Source of the DNA: Methylotenera sp.
GTDB taxonomy: Bacteria > Pseudomonadota > Gammaproteobacteria > Burkholderiales > Methylophilaceae
DNA length: 64,000 nt
NCBI GenBank assembly: GCA_013141075.1
Contig: JABFRQ010000003.1
Location: forward strand, 222,191 to 286,190
Direction: 5' to 3'
Within the stretch, counting starts at the first letter, position 1; each line of letters begins with the position of its first letter. Below, piece after piece: positions 51,009 to 60,080 of this stretch. The notes under the pieces are model-generated. The model had not been told where the DNA came from and searched no databases. It worked only from the letters and a program-made list of their open reading frames with translations. The position numbers and the translations under genes were made by a program.

Positions 51009-51350
51009 ATGAATCAAAAGTTCATCAAAAGTGTTTTAGCAGTAGGCTTGATTGCGTTATCAATGCAGGCAAATGCTGCTGGTTTTAATAAATTCAACAA
51101 TAACGATAATGGTAAAGTGCTGTCATCAACACAGTTTTACCAAGTGCTAGCTACAACCAAGTCAGACCAATTTGCGACTAAATTTGGCTTTCCTGACCAA
51201 ATGAAAACGCTAAAAAACGCAGCTGGCGAAACTGAAGGCGTAGTATGGGTTTACCGTGACGCCGTGCAAAAAGCTGACGGCATGCAAGATGCAAGTTTTG
51301 TTATCATCAATGGCGAAATGAAATACGTCACTTTATCTAAAGCCGTATAA
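51009..51350 (+). CDS. Small exported protein, unknown function
   Basis: A 113-residue protein with a signal peptide (about 1-23, SVLAVGLIALSMQANA before the cut). The mature part of about 90 residues has FYQVLATTKSDQFATKFGFP and EGVVWVYRDAVQKADGMQDA, a small alpha/beta unit like that of SmpA/BamE-type periplasmic proteins, but too weak for a family call. A good ribosome site (AAAGGAG) precedes the ATG. It has its own terminator at 51416. Confidence 0.7.
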   Translation: MNQKFIKSVLAVGLIALSMQANAAGFNKFNNNDNGKVLSSTQFYQVLATTKSDQFATKFGFPDQMKTLKNAAGETEGVVWVYRDAVQKADGMQDASFVIINGEMKYVTLSKAV

Positions 51351-51415
51351 TTCACTAACATCAACGCAGATTAACTGCTTGTAGTTTCAATATTGGGCTA
51401 TTTAGTCCACCGCTA

Positions 51416-51441
51416 ACAGCCTGCAATTGTGGGCTGTTTTT
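51416..51441 (+). terminator. Terminator after the small exported protein
   Basis: Stem ACAGCC / GGCTGT with a 10-base loop and TTTTTG after it. Confidence 0.75.
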
Positions 51442-51482
51442 GTTTCTGCACATCTGACTCAAATATCATCTAAAATAAGCGC

Positions 51483-52151
51483 ATGCCTACTCATGTGTTG
51501 ATTATTGAAGACGAGCCCGCCATTGCGGAAACCTTAATTTACGCCTTTAAAGAAGCTGGTATTAGCACCACGCACAAGCTTTTAGGTGGTGAAGCTTTGC
51601 CTGCGTTGGCGCAAAATGCGATTGATTTTGTGATTTTAGATGTTGGCTTGCCAGATATGACGGGCTTTGATGTATGCAAAAAAATTCGCGAAACTTCGCA
51701 AATTCCCATTTTATTTTTAACCGCACGCAATCACGAGATTGACCGCATTGTGGGCTTAGAAATTGGTGCAGACGATTACGTGACTAAGCCATTTAGCCCG
51801 CGTGAAGTAGTGGCGCGCGTCAAAGCCATTTTGCGGCGCACCGAGCCGCAAACCAATAAAAAATCTAATACTTTTATGGTGGACGAAACGGCCAATCGCA
51901 TTCAATATCGCGGCCAACATTTAGAGCTTACGCGTTATGAATTTTTACTACTCAAAACTTTGGTCAATCAGCCGCAGCGCGTGTATTCGCGTGATCAACT
52001 CATGGATATTGTGTGGGCGAATGCCGAAAATACGCTAGAACGCACGGTAGATGCACACATTAAAACGCTGCGGGCAAAACTGCGGTGTGTGGATGCTGCA
52101 AGTGAGGCGATTGTCACGCATCGCGGCATGGGTTATAGCTTACAGGCATGA
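51483..52151 (+). CDS. creB: CreB-like OmpR-family response regulator
   Basis: A 222-residue two-component regulator. The receiver domain has the phosphorylated Asp in FVILDVGLPDMTGFDVC near 53, and Lys in VTKPFSPREV near 103. The OmpR-type winged helix runs from about 128 (ELTRYEFLLLKTLVNQPQRV) to the end (MGYSLQA). It is called CreB because creC- and creD-like genes follow and cre-tag operators lie before creD. A REP repeat separates it from creC. Confidence 0.88.
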   Translation: MPTHVLIIEDEPAIAETLIYAFKEAGISTTHKLLGGEALPALAQNAIDFVILDVGLPDMTGFDVCKKIRETSQIPILFLTARNHEIDRIVGLEIGADDYVTKPFSPREVVARVKAILRRTEPQTNKKSNTFMVDETANRIQYRGQHLELTRYEFLLLKTLVNQPQRVYSRDQLMDIVWANAENTLERTVDAHIKTLRAKLRCVDAASEAIVTHRGMGYSLQA

Positions 52152-52180
52152 CAAGTAAGCCAAATATACCGCATTTACCT

Positions 52181-52265
52181 TGTCATTCCGAACTCGTTTC
52201 GGAATCTATTTCCTTAGGCCGCATTTCCTTAGGCAACGAGATTCTGACCTGCGTCAGAATGACAG
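52181..52265. repeat. REP mosaic between creB and creC
   Basis: TGTCATTCCGAACTCGTTTC with its partial complement, then GAGATTCTGAC / GTCAGAATGACAG. It gives an apparent in-frame extension of creC, which is not used. Confidence 0.75.
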
Positions 52266-52293
52266 TGCTAATGATAATTTCTGTGACATCACA

Positions 52294-53733
52294 ATGAAAA
52301 TCAGCCTAAAAATCTTCCTCGGTTACTTCCTACTCGTTGGCCTAGCCGCTTGGTTTGTACTCATTATTTTTGTGAATGAAGTGAAACCTGGTGTGCGCCA
52401 AGCCATGGAAGACGCGCTGGTGGACACCACCAACGTGCTGGCCGAACTCGCCGCAAATGATGTGAAAACAGACAACATTCAAACAGGCAACTTCGCGCAA
52501 AGCTTGGCGCAATATCGTGCGCGTTCAGAAAAAGCAAATATTTGGGGCGTAAATAAGCAAGCGGCTGACTATCGCGTTTACATCACTAACACCAAAGGCA
52601 TTGTGATTTTTGATTCGAGTAATTTTGCCGTGGGGCAAAATTACAGCCAATGGCGCGATGTGTATTTAACCCTACACGGCAAGTATGGCGCGCGCTCTAG
52701 CCCTGTGGTGGCGGGCGATAAAAATAGCGATACCATTATGTACATCGCCGCGCCCATTAAAGACGGCAACACCATTATAGGCTCACTCACCGTGGCAAAA
52801 CCTAACCGCACTTTGCTGCCATTTATTGAGCGTGCGCAAAACAAAATAATCCGCTGGGGCGCGCTACTGTTTGTACTATCGCTTGGCATCGGAATGCTAT
52901 TTACTTGGCGCTTTACCCGAAAAATTAACGCGCTCAGCGAATATGCTTTGCGCGTAACCAAAGGTGAAAAAGCCTCACCGCCCACATCCAGCAACGACGA
53001 GCTTAGCGAGCTGGCAATCGCCATGCAAACCATGCGCCACGAGTTGGACGGCAAGCAGCACGTGCAAGATTCGATTCAACATTTAACACACGAACTCAAA
53101 AGCCCAATAACTGCCATACAAGGCGCGCTGGAGTTGATTTCCCCCAATATGCCAGTTGCCGATCAAGCACATTTTTTAGCGCAAATTAAAGCGCAATCTA
53201 CCCGCGTGCAGACCATTATTCAAAACATGTTGGGCTTGGCTGCGTTGGAACATCAACAACAATTGCAACAAGTGGTTAATGTTAATTTAAACGATTTAAT
53301 TCAAACGCAAATTGCGCATTTAAGTGAAAAAACACATGCCCTGCAAGCCAGCATCCATGCGGCCTGCAGCGCTACCGTTTTAATAAAAGCGGATGGCTTT
53401 TTATTGGGTCAAGCCATATATAATCTGCTAGAAAATGCGCTAGATTTTAGCCCACCAAACAGCACTATTCACATGAATGTTACAGAAGAAAAAAACCAAA
53501 TAAAAATCACTATTCAAGACCAAGGCGCGGGCATTCCAGATTATGCGCTAGACAAAATTTTTGATAAATTTTACTCGCTACCACGCCCTGATTTTGCAAG
53601 TAACGCGGGGCAAAAAAGCACGGGCTTGGGTTTAAATTTTGTGCAGGAAGTGGTGAAACTGCATGGCGGCAGCGTCACTCTGGTAAATAACGTAAATGGC
53701 GGTGTACTTGCAACCGTCACTTTGCCAATATAA
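52294..53733 (+). CDS. creC: CreC-like sensor histidine kinase
   Basis: A 479-residue sensor from the ATG at 52294, close to E. coli CreC (474). Two membrane helices (about 5-26 and 183-203) flank a periplasmic domain, then a HAMP region, the phospho-His in LTHELKSPITAIQGALELI, and the ATPase boxes NLLENALDFSP, DQGAGIPD and GLGLNFVQEVVKLHGG. An upstream start at 52180 would translate a REP repeat and is rejected. A stem-loop repeat unit is read in frame at 53337-53370. It is the partner of CreB. Confidence 0.9.
   Translation: MKISLKIFLGYFLLVGLAAWFVLIIFVNEVKPGVRQAMEDALVDTTNVLAELAANDVKTDNIQTGNFAQSLAQYRARSEKANIWGVNKQAADYRVYITNTKGIVIFDSSNFAVGQNYSQWRDVYLTLHGKYGARSSPVVAGDKNSDTIMYIAAPIKDGNTIIGSLTVAKPNRTLLPFIERAQNKIIRWGALLFVLSLGIGMLFTWRFTRKINALSEYALRVTKGEKASPPTSSNDELSELAIAMQTMRHELDGKQHVQDSIQHLTHELKSPITAIQGALELISPNMPVADQAHFLAQIKAQSTRVQTIIQNMLGLAALEHQQQLQQVVNVNLNDLIQTQIAHLSEKTHALQASIHAACSATVLIKADGFLLGQAIYNLLENALDFSPPNSTIHMNVTEEKNQIKITIQDQGAGIPDYALDKIFDKFYSLPRPDFASNAGQKSTGLGLNFVQEVVKLHGGSVTLVNNVNGGVLATVTLPI
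53337..53370 (+). repeat. Stem-loop repeat-like unit inside creC
   Basis: GCCCTGCAAGCC, then GCATCCATGCGGCCTGCAGC: the loop core CATCCATGCGG and stem bases match the intergenic 'GCCAATATCCATGCGG' family with changes. It encodes ALQASIHAACSA near the middle of the kinase domain. Confidence 0.45.
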
Positions 53734-53774
53734 GCGCTTTAATAGCTTAAGCTCGGTCATGATGAACATAAGCT

Positions 53775-53803
53775 TGTCATTCCGAACTTGTTTCGGAATG
53801 ACA
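53775..53803. repeat. Short REP palindrome between creC and creD
   Basis: TGTCATTCCGAA / TTTCGGAATGACA with centre CTTG, a near-perfect 12-bp palindrome. Confidence 0.75.
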
Positions 53804-53814
53804 GCTGGTAAAAC

Positions 53815-53851
53815 TTCACACTCACTTCACACAGCCGCATCATCACTTCAC
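53815..53851 (+). promoter_or_regulatory. cre-tag operator(s) upstream of creD
   Basis: TTCAC-N6-TTCAC (53815-53819 and 53826-53830), matching the published CreB binding consensus TTCACnnnnnnTTCAC, plus a third TTCAC at 53847. It lies about 65-100 bases ahead of the creD start. Confidence 0.75.
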
Positions 53852-53914
53852 ACTCGCGCACTATTCTGCTAACTCCACATTGTGTATATCAATGTTATAT
53901 TTTAGGAGTTCATC

Positions 53915-55330
53915 ATGAATCGGGCATTTATTTTTAAAGTTATCGGTATTTTCATACTCACCATTCTTATGTCATGGGCGGTTAGCCAAATTAACTCTCT
54001 TATTTACGAGCGGCAAGCGCGGCAAGAGGATGTTAAACGAGAAATTGCCAACAGCTCGGCTGGCGCGCAAACCATTGTGGGGCCAGTGTTGGCAGTGCCT
54101 TATTATGAAGAATATGCAGAAACCATCACCGAAAATAAAGTGAAGAAAACAGTGATTTCACGCGATGAATCCACCGTGTATTATCTGCCAGAAAACCTAG
54201 AATTAAGCGGTGGGTTTGCCAATGAATACAAAAGCTTAGGCATTTACAAAGCTTTAATGTACGAGCTTGGCGGCAATATTAAAGGCACGTTTCAACTGCC
54301 TGCAAACTTCAATGTAAAAGCACAACATGAAGGCGGAAAAATTGTTTACCAAACTGCGTATGTTGGCTTAGGCATTAGCGATACGCGCGGCATTAACGGC
54401 AACCCTGAGTTAACTTGGAACAGTTTGCCGTATAAATTTAAGCAAGGCAGCAGCATCACCGCTTTAGGTAACGGCATTCACGCGCCGATTGGCATTATTG
54501 CATCGGCCAGCCCGCAAACTGTGGCTTTTGAATTTAAACTGAATTTGCGCGGTATGGAAAACTTTAGCTTTACGCCCATTGCCGCAAACAACAAAATTGC
54601 TTTGCAGTCTAGCTGGCAACACCCGCATTTTAACGGTAGCTTTTTACCCGATGCCGCCACACAAAAAATCACCCCTGCGGGCTTTGAATCAAAATGGGCG
54701 GTTTCATCACTCTCTAGCAGCAATCAAACTAGCCTTAAAAGTTTGCTTGATAATGGTTCAAGTGCTGCTAATCAAGCCGTAGATGCCGCATCTGCTGCCG
54801 CGCAAGCCGCCTACCCAAGCCATGCACTAGAGTCACTTTCAGTAGGCTTTGTAGAACCTATCAACGTATACAGCCAAGCTGATCGCGCCACTAAATATGG
54901 TTTGCTATTTATCGGCCTCACCTTTGCAGGCTTCTTCATTTTTGAAATTTTAAAACGCCTACGCATTCACCCCGCGCAATACACACTGGTGGGCTTAGGC
55001 ATGGCATTGTTTTACTTGCTACTTATTTCACTTTCAGAACATATTAGCTTTGCCTTATCGTACTTAATCGCCAGCCTCGCCTGCGTGAGCTTGCTGGGAT
55101 ATTACTTAAGCCACGTATTACAAAGCAAAAGCCACGGATTATTATTTGCAGGCCTACTCACCACTTTATACGGTGCGTTATATGGCATTTTAGCTTCTGA
55201 AGACAATGCTTTACTGATGGGCAGCTTACTGGTGTTTGGCTTACTTGCAGTGACGATGATTATTACTAGAAAAGTAGACTGGTACCAAATTAGCAGCAAC
55301 CTCGCCAAACCCAATGTAGAAGCGGTTTAA
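53915..55330 (+). CDS. creD: CreD-family inner membrane protein
   Basis: A 471-residue inner membrane protein, the classic CreBC target. One N-terminal helix (about 7-25, GIFILTILMSWAVSQI), a large periplasmic domain (about 30-325), and a C-terminal cluster of five or six helices with GLLFIGLTFAGFFIFEILKR (about 330) and YTLVGLGMALFYLLLI match CreD. TTTTAGGAG precedes the ATG. cre-tags lie upstream. The function is unknown even in E. coli, where it affects colicin and envelope stress phenotypes. Confidence 0.92.
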   Translation: MNRAFIFKVIGIFILTILMSWAVSQINSLIYERQARQEDVKREIANSSAGAQTIVGPVLAVPYYEEYAETITENKVKKTVISRDESTVYYLPENLELSGGFANEYKSLGIYKALMYELGGNIKGTFQLPANFNVKAQHEGGKIVYQTAYVGLGISDTRGINGNPELTWNSLPYKFKQGSSITALGNGIHAPIGIIASASPQTVAFEFKLNLRGMENFSFTPIAANNKIALQSSWQHPHFNGSFLPDAATQKITPAGFESKWAVSSLSSSNQTSLKSLLDNGSSAANQAVDAASAAAQAAYPSHALESLSVGFVEPINVYSQADRATKYGLLFIGLTFAGFFIFEILKRLRIHPAQYTLVGLGMALFYLLLISLSEHISFALSYLIASLACVSLLGYYLSHVLQSKSHGLLFAGLLTTLYGALYGILASEDNALLMGSLLVFGLLAVTMIITRKVDWYQISSNLAKPNVEAV

Positions 55331-55337
55331 ACCCAAC

Positions 55338-55835
55338 ATGCTAAAAACTATAAAACTTTTAGCAATTATCCTCGTACTCGGCTTATGCATCCCCGAGCGC
55401 GGGGTGATTCCCGTAAAAAACGCCACAGCAAAAGATTGGAACAGCCAAAGCTTTTGGTTTTCGCCCTGGGGTAAATCTGGCGTACATAAAGGCGTGGATA
55501 TTTTTGCTAAAACAGGCACGCCTGTCATAGCAAGCACTAGCGGCTTGGTGGTTTATACAGGCAATATAGAAATGGGTGGCAATGTAGTGGCCATCTTAGG
55601 GCCAAAATGGCGCATTTATTATTACGCACATTTAGATAGCATTCACACGCACAGTTTAAGCTGGACAAGCCGCGGCGAGCTAATTGGCGCAGTCGGCAGC
55701 ACAGGCAACGCCGCTGGCAAACCACCGCATTTACACTACAGCGTGTTATCGCTCGTGCCCTACCCTTGGCGGTTTTCAACCGAAACGCAGGGCTGGAAAA
55801 AACTATTTTTTATGAACCCAACAAACAACTTCTAA
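55338..55835 (+). CDS. Exported M23-family peptidase
   Basis: A 165-residue LytM/M23 protein with a hydrophobic N-terminus (about 3-17), probably a signal peptide or anchor. The zinc ligands are in place: His and Asp in VHKGVDIFAKTG, and HLH in PPHLHYSVL. RIYYYAHLDSIH adds a further active-site His. It is therefore probably an active murein endopeptidase. It starts seven bases after creD and may be in the Cre regulon. Confidence 0.85.
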   Translation: MLKTIKLLAIILVLGLCIPERGVIPVKNATAKDWNSQSFWFSPWGKSGVHKGVDIFAKTGTPVIASTSGLVVYTGNIEMGGNVVAILGPKWRIYYYAHLDSIHTHSLSWTSRGELIGAVGSTGNAAGKPPHLHYSVLSLVPYPWRFSTETQGWKKLFFMNPTNNF

Positions 55836-55847
55836 ATCATTTTAAGC

Positions 55848-55886
55848 ATGCCCTGCGAGCCAATATCCATGCGGGTCGCAGAGCAT
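55848..55886 (+). repeat. Stem-loop repeat, 'GCCAATATCCATGCGG' family, copy 4
   Basis: ATGCCCTGCGA / TCGCAGAGCAT plus inner GCC/GGG around AATATCCATGC; one mismatch. Twelve bases after the M23 stop and seven before the end of the next minus-strand gene. Confidence 0.75.
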
Positions 55887-55892
55887 CTCTTT

Positions 55893-56141
55893 TTAGTCAT
55901 TATTGAGCTTATTTTGAATTGAAATCAACTCTGCATTGGCATCCGCAAAATCTTCATATTGTTTGCCACAAGTTTTAGCATACCAATACTTGCTATTCCA
56001 AACATCGCCTTCTATTTTATGCAGTACCGCGTGAATCCAATTAGCAATTGGGTCTGAATATTCTTGTGCGATGTTATGAGCGGCGTACCAATCGCCATTC
56101 AGCGCTGCTTGCACGGCGATTTTTAACGCTTCTTTATGCAT
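55893..56141 (-). CDS. Small helical protein, unknown function
   Basis: An 82-residue cytoplasmic protein with two TPR-like helix pairs: [20 protein letters not shown] near the N-terminus and [20 protein letters not shown] then [13 protein letters not shown]. The conserved pattern is known from uncharacterised proteobacterial proteins, but I cannot name a function. It overlaps the GIY-YIG gene by eight bases, so they are cotranscribed. Confidence 0.7.
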   Translation of the reverse strand: MHKEALKIAVQAALNGDWYAAHNIAQEYSDPIANWIHAVLHKIEGDVWNSKYWYAKTCGKQYEDFADANAELISIQNKLNND

Positions 56142-56433
56142 TTTCGCTAATATCTTCCATAGAAAAATAGGCCAGTTTTTTACTTCTGTGTAGCGCTTTT
56201 AATTGTGCTTCTGCAATGCTAGCGGTTGAGCGGTTTGGGTAGGGTTTTGAAGCGAGTATTTTCACAGGAGGATTAGCGCGGGTGTAGCGGGCACCTTTGC
56301 CGCTTAAGTGCGCATCAAAACGTGCTTGTAAATCGTTAGTGATGCCTGCGTAATAGGCGCCGTTTTTGCATTCTAATAGGTATAAAAACCACGCAGTTTC
56401 TATGTTTTCATTGCTACCATTTAACATCAACAC
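56134..56433 (-). CDS. GIY-YIG nuclease-domain protein
   Basis: A 99-residue stand-alone UvrC-like domain. The [19 protein letters not shown] stretch holds the GIY-YIG signature (YLL and YAG), with the Arg in [12 protein letters not shown] and Glu in [14 protein letters not shown]. Such YhbQ/YazA-type proteins are widespread; their function is unresolved. The ATG at 56433 is used, though an internal Met at the third residue is also possible. Unlike the copy in the hsd locus it has no REP-derived tail. Confidence 0.85.
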   Translation of the reverse strand: MLMLNGSNENIETAWFLYLLECKNGAYYAGITNDLQARFDAHLSGKGARYTRANPPVKILASKPYPNRSTASIAEAQLKALHRSKKLAYFSMEDISENA

Positions 56434-56554
56434 TCTCTCCGTCCGTCATCCTCGCGTACCAGTGCTTGGCATCCCCGTAGAATATATGCGCTAAAGCGCA
56501 TTATTCATACGTGAAATGCGGGGATTTATGGTAAAAATGCTTGAAATTCAAAAT

Positions 56555-56581
56555 GGATTCCCGTTTTCACGGGAATGACAG
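56555..56581. repeat. REP palindrome upstream of the GIY-YIG gene
   Basis: GGATTCCCGT / ACGGGAATGACAG with a TTTTC centre, same family as 59859 and 43685. Confidence 0.65.
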
Positions 56582-56587
56582 GGTGGC

Positions 56588-56977
56588 TTAATACGTCCCT
56601 GCTTGAATAAATTCAACTTTGTAGCCATCAGGGTCTTCCACAAATGCAATCACCGTGGTGCCGTGCATCATCGGCCCAGCCTCGCGCACTACTTTTCCGC
56701 CTGCAGCTTTTACAGCCTCACAAGCTTTATAAGCATCATCCACTTCAAGCGCAATATGGCCATAAGCTTTGCCCATATCGTAGCTTTCCACGCCGTAGTT
56801 GTAGGTAAGCTCTAGCACCGTGTGGTCGCTTTCATCGCCATAGCCAACAAATGCTAAACTAAATTTACCATCAGGAAAATCATGTTGGCGCAGCACTTTC
56901 ATGCCCAAAATTTCAGTGTAAAACTTGATGGAACGTTCTAAATTGCCCACGCGGAGCATGGTGTGTAGCATGCGCAT
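56588..56977 (-). CDS. gloA: Lactoylglutathione lyase (glyoxalase I)
   Basis: Converts the glutathione-methylglyoxal hemithioacetal to S-lactoylglutathione. Vicinal-oxygen-chelate fold with the metal ligands His5 in MLHTMLRVG, Glu in [10 protein letters not shown], His in [10 protein letters not shown] and Glu in GYKVEFIQ. The length of 129 residues is normal for the nickel-type enzyme. It starts 13 bases after the ferredoxin gene's end. Confidence 0.95.
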   Translation of the reverse strand: MRMLHTMLRVGNLERSIKFYTEILGMKVLRQHDFPDGKFSLAFVGYGDESDHTVLELTYNYGVESYDMGKAYGHIALEVDDAYKACEAVKAAGGKVVREAGPMMHGTTVIAFVEDPDGYKVEFIQAGTY

Positions 56978-56990
56978 TTTGAGTATCCTT

Positions 56991-57738
<748 letters not shown>

Positions 57739-57748
57739 CTATCGTTAA

Positions 57749-58351
57749 TTAAGCAGATTTTAACAGATGATAAAACACATTGCCTGCTTTGCTTTGTTTC
57801 ACGACTTGCCAATCTTTTGCAAATACATGGCTGGCATCTATGGCAAACTCAGCTTCAACATAAATTAGGCCGCTTTCATGCAAATGTTCTGCCAATAAAG
57901 GCAATACTTTAGCCAACCATGCTTGGTTATAGGGCGGATCTAAAAAAATTAGGTTAAATTGCTGCTTATTTTGCGTTAAAAACTGTAGTGCATCTTGGTG
58001 AAAAATTTGTGCATGCTCGGCTTTTAAGAGCTGTTTATTTTCAAGCAAAGCTTTATAAGCTGGCATAGATTTTTCTATCAGCGTGACAGATTTTGCCCCG
58101 CGAGAGAGCGCTTCAAAGCCCATTACACCTGTTCCTGCAAATAAATCTAGGCAGGTTTGACCTGTTAAATCTTGCCCCAACCAGTTAAACACCGTTTGCC
58201 GCACGCGCTCTGGCGTTGGGCGTAAGCCGTCAGCATCAGGAAACTTGATTAAGCGGCTACGCCATTCACCCGCATTGATGCGTATGGTGTTTTGTTTTTT
58301 ATCGGATGGTTTTGTCAAAATGTATGCAGCACTTTTTAAAGTGCAGTTCAT
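57749..58351 (-). CDS. rsmD: 16S rRNA (guanine(966)-N2)-methyltransferase RsmD
   Basis: Methylates G966 of 16S rRNA. The SAM motif is LDLFAGTGVMGFEALSRGA near 65 and the catalytic motif LIFLDPPYN near 130. The GLRPTPERVRQTVFNWLG segment near 40 is typical. The ATG at 58351 gives 200 residues; the first ~20 are weakly conserved, so a later start is possible. Confidence 0.93.
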   Translation of the reverse strand: MNCTLKSAAYILTKPSDKKQNTIRINAGEWRSRLIKFPDADGLRPTPERVRQTVFNWLGQDLTGQTCLDLFAGTGVMGFEALSRGAKSVTLIEKSMPAYKALLENKQLLKAEHAQIFHQDALQFLTQNKQQFNLIFLDPPYNQAWLAKVLPLLAEHLHESGLIYVEAEFAIDASHVFAKDWQVVKQSKAGNVFYHLLKSA

Positions 58352-58386
58352 AATTAAGTAATATATACTTTTAAAAAAGAATTATC

Positions 58387-58457
58387 TGTCATTGCGGGCT
58401 TGACCCGCAATCTAATTCGCTTTATTCACGAGATTCTGACATGCGTCAGAATGACAG
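58387..58457. repeat. REP mosaic between the M16 gene and rsmD
   Basis: TGTCATTGCGGGCTTGACCC with its partner, then GAGATTCTGAC / GTCAGAATGACAG, as at 52181. Confidence 0.7.
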
Positions 58458-58487
58458 AATGATTAAAAGATGTCGCAACCAAATACG

Positions 58488-59825
58488 CTATTTCGCGTCT
58501 GGGTCGCCCACAATCACTGTGACAAAATTCTCAGGTTTCAGCCTGCGATTAAACGCTTCTTTAATCTGCGCGGTGGTTACGCTAGCCACTTTTTTATTGT
58601 ATTCATCTAAATAATTGAGTGGTAATTTGTAAAAACCTATCACACTTAAATAGTCTAAAATTTTGCCGTTGCTATCAATGCGCATAGGAAAGCCGCCTAT
58701 TATGTTATCTTTTGCAGCTTGCAGCTCTTTATCTGTCACACCGTTTTGCATAAATTTATCTAAGGTGACATGCACCAGTTTAAGCGCTTCATTGGCCTGG
58801 TCTTTTTTGGTTTGCAAGCCGATTTGAAAAGGCCCTAGCTCGGCCATTGGCATAAAATAGCTGTAAACGCTATACACCAGCCCGCGTTTTTCGCGCACTT
58901 CTTCAGTTAAGCGCGATACAAAACCACCACCGCCCAAAATGTAATTGCCCACATAAAGCGGAAATAAATCAGGGTCGCCGCGCTTAATTCCTGGGTAACC
59001 CAATAAAATATGTGATTGCGAAGCAGGGTGCACAATGCGTTTTTCTATGGCTTGCGTGGGCAATTGTACGGCTGGTATCGGCGCTGGGGTCGGCATAAGT
59101 TCAGCTGATTTTGGTAGATTACTACTGATTTTTTCGGCAATATTATTCGCTTGCTCACGCGTTAAATCGCCAATCATGGCAATCACCGCGCCTTTTGCGC
59201 CGTAGTGTTTGTTGTAAAAATCTTGCAAGTCTTCACGCTTAACTTTAGCTACGGTTTCCACTTCACCGCTTTCATCCAAGCTGTACGGGTGCGTGCCGTA
59301 CAATGCCGCCATAAATGCTTTATTTGAAATGCTTTCAGGTTGCGTGGCTGATTCCTGCAGGCCTGAAATAATGCGCGCTTTTTCGCGGCTTAATACCGCT
59401 TCAGGAAAGTCTGGCTGTTGCAATACCTTAGCAAACACGTCTAAAGCTTGCGTTTGCTCACGTGCGCTGCTTAAAGTGCGCAGCTTAAATGCAGCACGGT
59501 CAGCATCAAAATCACCGCCTAAAATTGCGCCAATATCTGCCATTTTGTTAGCAATCACTTCATCCGTCATGCCCGCTGCGCCCAGCGTCATCATATATCT
59601 GGTGATACCAGCCACGCCTGATTTATCAGCAACATCGCGTGCGCCACCCGCGGCAAAATTCACGCTTAAATCCACAATTGGCAAATCGTGATTTTCAACA
59701 AAATACACTTCTGCGCCTGTGGATGTTTGCCATTGTTGGATTTTAACGGCAGCTTGCGCGTTAAATGAAAAGGCTAAAATAACTAAACTTAATACAGCGT
59801 TTTTTGTTAGATGCTTCAAATTCAT
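58488..59825 (-). CDS. M16-family peptidase-like protein, probably inactive subunit
   Basis: A 445-residue exported protein with a signal peptide (about 1-25, SLVILAFSFNAQAA). Two M16 halves are seen, but the first lacks the zinc motif HxxEH: the matching stretch reads GITRYMMTLGAAG. The second half has GGGGFVSRLTEEVREKRGLV. It pairs with the active M16 gene upstream, as in two-subunit bacterial M16 systems where one chain holds the zinc site and the other only the Arg/Tyr pair. Confidence 0.88.
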   Translation of the reverse strand: MNLKHLTKNAVLSLVILAFSFNAQAAVKIQQWQTSTGAEVYFVENHDLPIVDLSVNFAAGGARDVADKSGVAGITRYMMTLGAAGMTDEVIANKMADIGAILGGDFDADRAAFKLRTLSSAREQTQALDVFAKVLQQPDFPEAVLSREKARIISGLQESATQPESISNKAFMAALYGTHPYSLDESGEVETVAKVKREDLQDFYNKHYGAKGAVIAMIGDLTREQANNIAEKISSNLPKSAELMPTPAPIPAVQLPTQAIEKRIVHPASQSHILLGYPGIKRGDPDLFPLYVGNYILGGGGFVSRLTEEVREKRGLVYSVYSYFMPMAELGPFQIGLQTKKDQANEALKLVHVTLDKFMQNGVTDKELQAAKDNIIGGFPMRIDSNGKILDYLSVIGFYKLPLNYLDEYNKKVASVTTAQIKEAFNRRLKPENFVTVIVGDPDAK

Positions 59826-59858
59826 TATTTACAATACCTTTAAATAATCACTAAATTT

Positions 59859-59940
59859 CGTCATTCCCGCGTAGGCGGGAATCTAGGGAATCTAGGCAAG
59901 CTACAAACTTAACTGGATTCCCGCCTACGCGGGAATGACG
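59859..59940. repeat. REP pair between the two M16 genes
   Basis: CGTCATTCCCGCGTAGGCGG and its inverted copy ending CCCGCCTACGCGGGAATGAC, 20-base arms, centre with two AATCTAGG direct repeats. Confidence 0.85.
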
Positions 59941-59982
59941 GACTGGTAGGGTTTTTAAGCTCAAATTATCAATTGCCAAAAA

Positions 59983-60078
59983 TTTCAAATGGCTAAGCGA
60001 GACTAGGTGCGCCATGCCGACGTGTACGTATTTGTACATGAGGTATGAAGCAACAACGTATCGCGACGCTATTTGAAA
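59983..60078 (-). repeat. Stop-codon-adjacent long hairpin repeat, copy 3 (after M16 gene)
   Basis: On the minus strand it starts two bases after the stop. Arms TTTCAAATAGC / GCCATTTGAAA; the interior has the GTAC-AAATAC-GTAC palindrome and GCGCACCTAGTCTCGC, aligning with the copies after ychF and edd. Confidence 0.7.
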
Positions 60079-60080
60079 CT

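Noticed and set aside
52180..52293. Extended N-terminus of the CreC-like kinase
   Set aside because: The extra 38 residues are translated REP repeat; the ATG at 52294 starts directly at the first membrane helix and gives normal length.
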